From: Chloranthus sessilifolius
Lineage: Eukaryota > Streptophyta > Magnoliopsida > Chloranthales > Chloranthaceae
Reading direction: 5' to 3'
Length of the DNA stretch: 64,000 bases
Assembly (NCBI GenBank): GCA_021018995.1
Contig: CM037590.1
Location: forward strand, 86,522,097 to 86,586,096
Part shown: piece by piece, positions 60,462 through 64,000 of the stretch
How the letters are laid out: each line of letters opens with the position of its first letter
Position numbering within the stretch: position 1 is the first letter of the stretch
Program-made: the position numbers and the translations under genes
The notes under the pieces: model-generated
The model's database searches: none
Told to the model about the DNA's origin: nothing
The model's input: the letters and a program-made list of their open reading frames with translations, nothing else

Positions 60462-60891
60462 ATATGCTGTGACCATTTGAATGGATAACATATAACCCTA
60501 GGACTGGTTCAGATTTGAAGGTTGGGTTAGATTCTTTTTCCAAGCACTTGTGCTTGTAGCCATGTGATGGATTTCTGCAGATCTAATTCCCACTCTATTG
60601 TAACAGCCCTCTTTTCAACATTTTGATTTGGAGTCTAGCAGAAATTACGGACTTGAGAGCTATGCCATTGTAGCTGTTTGAAGCAATGACCAGCTGACTT
60701 TAATGCCTCAGTTGAGCTGTGATTTTCTTGTGATTTTCACTAGAATTTTATAGATCTGCTGCTCCCATGGATACTTGTGCTTGTAGCTTGACATCCATAG
60801 TGCCTGCAATAGTTTTCTTGTTTCAATTCCAGGCTTGTGATTAGATGAGATCCCTGAGATAATCTGTCACTATTTAAGTGGATAGATTATA
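60462..60891 (+). other. Two 32-nt leader hairpins in H LTR
   Basis: 60462-60493 has arms ATATGCTGT and ATAACATAT; 60860-60891 has ATAATCTGT and ATAGATTAT. Both pair despite sequence unlike the other elements, which is the strongest covariation in the set. Confidence 0.75.
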
Positions 60892-61399
60892 CCCCCAAGA
60901 TCAATTCAAGTCTCTTGTTTAGAATTGAATTTTTCTCCCTTGCACTTTTTCTTGTATCCAAGTGAAGCCAGCTGCAGATCCATTGTTCTAAATCTGATTT
61001 AAGGTAAAAATAATCCACAGCTATCTACTCCTCACTATTTTGTATTTTATTTTATCAAATCATCATCATTTTACTTTTGTTTATAGTTTAGATCTAGATT
61101 TAGTTGTGACACCTGAAAAACCACCTCTCTTTTCCCTGTTTTCATAGAATAAGTTTAGAGATTGCTAGATCTGTAGTAGATCTGGAGAGCTACTAGATTT
61201 TTAGATCATCACTCCCTGTGAGACAAACTCTTACTTTTAAAACTTGCTACAATAGCCCTGTATCTTGCAGGACTGAGTTTGGAATGTTGGTTGTGTGTTG
61301 ATTTCATCCCATTTCACTTCCCCTTTTTAATTTGTTTTGCTGCCATTGACTGTTGCCATCACACCTTTTAATAAATATATCAGCACAGTATTTTAAAAC

Positions 61400-61680
61400 A
61401 ACACACATATATATCAGAAGGCCAAAGAATCCCATCATGGGAATAAGGTCATAACCTCGGGGACTCAACCCCTCTTTGCACATAAAGTATAATCAATTCA
61501 TAATCACGTAGCCATCCCGTATGCGAGAACACAACATATTGGGTCCCAAATCAACGATGGGCCAAAGGATCCCATTGCGGGAACGAAGCATCCCATTGCA
61601 GAAACAGGATAAAAACCCTGGGGCCTCAACCCCTCTTAAGAGACTCAACTCCTCTCTGCCACTCGTTTTTTAAGATTCAA
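61400..61680 (-). repeat. Subrepeats in LTR of I
   Basis: GGCCAAAGAATCCCATCATG and GGCCAAAGGATCCCATTGCG, each followed by GGAA and a GGGGACTCAACCCCTCTTT-like word: two to three diverged copies of a roughly 130-base unit. Confidence 0.55.
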
Positions 61681-62269
61681 ACAGTTCTCAATTCAACTTC
61701 ATTAACGGAAAACATAAACGGGTTCATAAATGGAACGAAACACAACGAAGTCAGAACGGAAACTGATATATAAATGGAACAGACACACATGCATTCAATT
61801 ACGATTTCATAATTCAAAGCTTTCATATTTTTAAAATAGTTATAAATCATTCGTTTATATCACATTATCTATTAATTAAATCAAAAATGCAATTAGTTGG
61901 TGAATTTCCCCTATCTTAACCTCAAAGTTGCGTGAGGCCAAGTAAAGTCCTACCGATGACTTCTCACCCTCAATCTACATAACAAATATACTATGTACTA
62001 AGGATTGACCTTAATTACTAATAACTTAGACATATTTAAGTGTTTTCTCAAAATGAGGCACAAACGGATAAGTTTGTGCCGACTTAAAATTTCATGTAAT
62101 TTCCCCCCAAAGTTTGACCATTAAAACTTTTGATTCACGAGTTGGTCATTTCACAAATGTTGTAGAGCTCTTTGTCCTCTTTCCAATGCCATAAGAATAA
62201 CGTCAATTGGAGTTCATAGTAAAATGTTACGACTGAAATACTGAGGCAGTGTCGGCAAGCTCACCCAAA

Positions 62270-62490
62270 TTCGATCTGTTGAAATCAAATTCGATCAATC
62301 TGTTTTCATATTTTAATCGAACAACTAGTTATTTCGATTGGTCAGTTTCCATTTCAATCGATCAATTTTTCAAAATCGATTAATCAAATTTTATATTGAT
62401 TGGTCGGTATCGCTCTAAAGCCTTCAGATTCATTGCTCGACAAAATCAATCGGTTGATTTGAAAATCGATCAGTCGGTTTTGTCAGATTT
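62270..62490 (-). repeat. ATCGATCAGTCGG-type array in LTR of I
   Basis: About nine words around TCGATC/TCGATTGGTCGGT/ATCGATCAGTCGG, often in facing pairs (for example AATCAATCGGTTGATT). A CG-centred array like those of the Athila LTRs, in a different lineage. Confidence 0.55.
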
Positions 62491-64000
62491 CACCCAAACT
62501 CGGGCTTTAACTTCTTCAACCCATTTTCTTTCAAATCCTATCTTCCTTCTTCAAATTTCTCACCCATATGCTTAAATTAAACTGACACATTTATTCATTA
62601 CAGATCCACATAAATTCTTACCTTTAAATCGATCAATTCCTCGATCCACGCGTTCACATCCGAGCAAGGGTTTCAAAGTAAATTTGTTGATCTCTCCGGC
62701 GTTTGAATAGAAACAAAGCCTACAACGACACTCTGCTCCAACAAACACTATTCTTCACTCTCCCAATCGCTTATGCCGTGATCAAAATGGTTGGTTCTAT
62801 CCGCACATTCTCATTTTCTCAAATCTCACCAAAGTCAGAATCTAACGACTCTCCGCAGCACACAACTACATGAGGCCAATACCTCGAAGTTCAACGGAGC
62901 CGATTCGACATTCAAACGGTTTACGGCGTGATCTCCTCAAGCTCTTCTCTCTCTCTCTAGAACCCAAAATCCCCAAGGCAATGCAACTGCTTATAGCTTC
63001 TTAAGGAACCCCTTTGCCTTTATAACTAAAGGAACTGGTTCCCCTACAAAACACATACACCCATTGGGGTGTAAGCTTTATCCATTGGTTTTGTTCTGTT
63101 GGGAAACCCATGTACCTAATCTAGTTGTTTTACACCACACAAATGATTTATGGTTCGGTATGGGGCCTGCACACCCGAATCACTCATTAATCGAATTCAG
63201 TGTTGAGCCAATACACACCACTACGGTGTATGATCTTGGTCCTAAAAATCTCACACGAGCTTAAACGAACCCAAAACGATCTCGCTTGAAAAATCCAAAT
63301 AGTGACGTGTTTCTTAACAGACATGCACCCAATCAGGACCTATAGTTTTGGGAATTTTCAGGATGTTATATTCTTCCCACCTTAAAAAAATTTCGTCCTC
63401 GATAATCGATATACCATTTTCAAAGATACGAATGCATGGCAACTCCTAACACGAATAGCCACATTTTCCATAAGAGTCAATGACTCACCATCAATGAAAT
63501 TCTGGGTCATTACATTCTCCCCTCCTTAAAGGAATTTTCATCCTCGAAAATTCATATGACTCATTTGGCTCTAAATACATAATACCAACCTAAAGATTAT
63601 GGCTACTGTTAGTGGAATTAATACTGAGGGTACACCAAAATGGTCACACTAAATCTGTCACATTAATCCATGTAATTTCACAAACTTCGAACAAGATATC
63701 CGTAACTAATTGTGACATTTTGATAATGATCTACCAAATCATCTAAAATTACAGGTTCGACATGAGATATCTACAACTAAGCTGAACATTTATTCACAAC
63801 TAAGTTATCCATTTGTTCGATAAGCTTTGCAGGCTATTACTACATCTAAGCTAACCAGGATTATAAAAATGATAATTGAAACATTCATCCATAACCTATA
63901 ACCATTTTAGATACTAACCACAACCACAATTATCCATATAGGGAATTAAATTATTCCATAAAATAACTATCCGATAAACATGGAGGCTATGTAAAGCATT

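Larger units (their letters stand above)
58287..61363 (+). mobile_element. Element H: Athila-like element, 3' end
   Basis: Plus-strand fossil: 500 bases of 3' noncoding DNA, like 17245-17730 of D, with the conserved pre-LTR block and tract (58598-58788), then the 3' LTR. F inserted in its 3' noncoding part. The piece of H left of F is not found next to E, consistent with loss at the E/F junction. No coding part visible. Confidence 0.8.
58789..61363 (+). repeat. 3' LTR of element H
   Basis: TGTCTTAGTCACTGG ... TTGCCATCACA, about 2.6 kb; the right edge is inferred from the distance between the CTTGCAGG word (near 61266) and the LTR end in D. Array of AACCTATCGAATGG/ACCTGTCGAGCAG words 59290-59690, GATTGG boxes near 59939 and 59978, TATA box GTATAAATAC at 60019-60028, two hairpins, GCTTGTAGC words at about 60384, 60550 and 60780. 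Confidence 0.75.
61364..64000 (-). mobile_element. Element I: chromovirus 3' LTR and pre-LTR region
   Basis: Minus-strand fossil. Pre-LTR signature GAGGACGAAATTT plus AAGGTGGGAAGA (63372-63400) and a second, GAGGATGAAAATTCC plus AAGGAGGGGAGA (63516-63545), resemble the end of F, so I class it as Tekay/Del type. The LTR extends left to 61363, where H interrupts it. 63546-64000 is AT-rich with no coding recognised. TTATAAAGG-type TATA near 63018-63030. Confidence 0.65.

Noticed and set aside
63064-63264. Short plus-strand frame near the right end
   Set aside because: Lies within the LTR of I, with no similarity to a known protein.

Overview
The window is plant nuclear DNA made almost wholly of nested Ty3/gypsy LTR retrotransposon fossils. 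I found no host gene, no tRNA or rRNA gene, no CRISPR array and no clear DNA transposon. The evidence for a land plant with a repeat-rich genome is the set of element lineages: Athila type (tRNA-Asp primer site, LTRs of 1.9 to 2.6 kb, an extra ORF after integrase), Tat/Ogre type (second RNase H, tRNA-Arg-like primer site) and Tekay/Del-type chromoviruses (initiator tRNA-Met primer site, chromodomain). The species cannot be named from this alone.

Left half, outside in. E is a minus-strand Tat/Ogre-like element (19858-28870). It is cut at 19857/19858 by D, a plus-strand Athila-like element whose 3' noncoding part and 3' LTR fill 15700-19857. D is cut at 15699/15700 by B, a minus-strand Athila-like element with its 5' LTR at 13576-15699 and gag below it. 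The gag of B took two further insertions: C, a complete non-autonomous minus-strand element (4620-12078, 5-bp target duplication GCCAT), and A, a plus-strand Athila-like element whose 3' end is 1-4446. The far ends of A, B and D lie left of the window.

Right half. I, a minus-strand chromovirus end (61364-64000), is cut by H, a plus-strand Athila-like element (58287-61363). H received F, a plus-strand chromovirus (28871-58286). The 3' LTR of F was later split by G, a nearly complete minus-strand Athila-like element (39819-56806). E and F meet at 28870/28871, where the 5' LTR of F starts part-way in. All coding parts are broken, with several to ten or more breaks per large element. By eye the LTR pairs of F and G differ by roughly 4-5 percent over the stretches compared, so these are not brand-new insertions.

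The most interesting signal is noncoding. (1) A hairpin of exactly 32 nt with covarying arms recurs 1 to 3 times in the transcribed leader of five different Athila-like LTRs (13 copies). (2) A second polypurine tract with a small hairpin sits about 1.6 kb upstream of the real one in four elements. (3) Each LTR subfamily carries an array of short CG-centred palindromic motifs with its own consensus. (4) In both elements that keep a full extra ORF (F and G) an array of the same consensus as the LTR array, followed by a TATA box, lies just upstream of that ORF, suggesting a dedicated internal promoter. (5) The chromovirus F carries the same kind of extra ORF as Athila.
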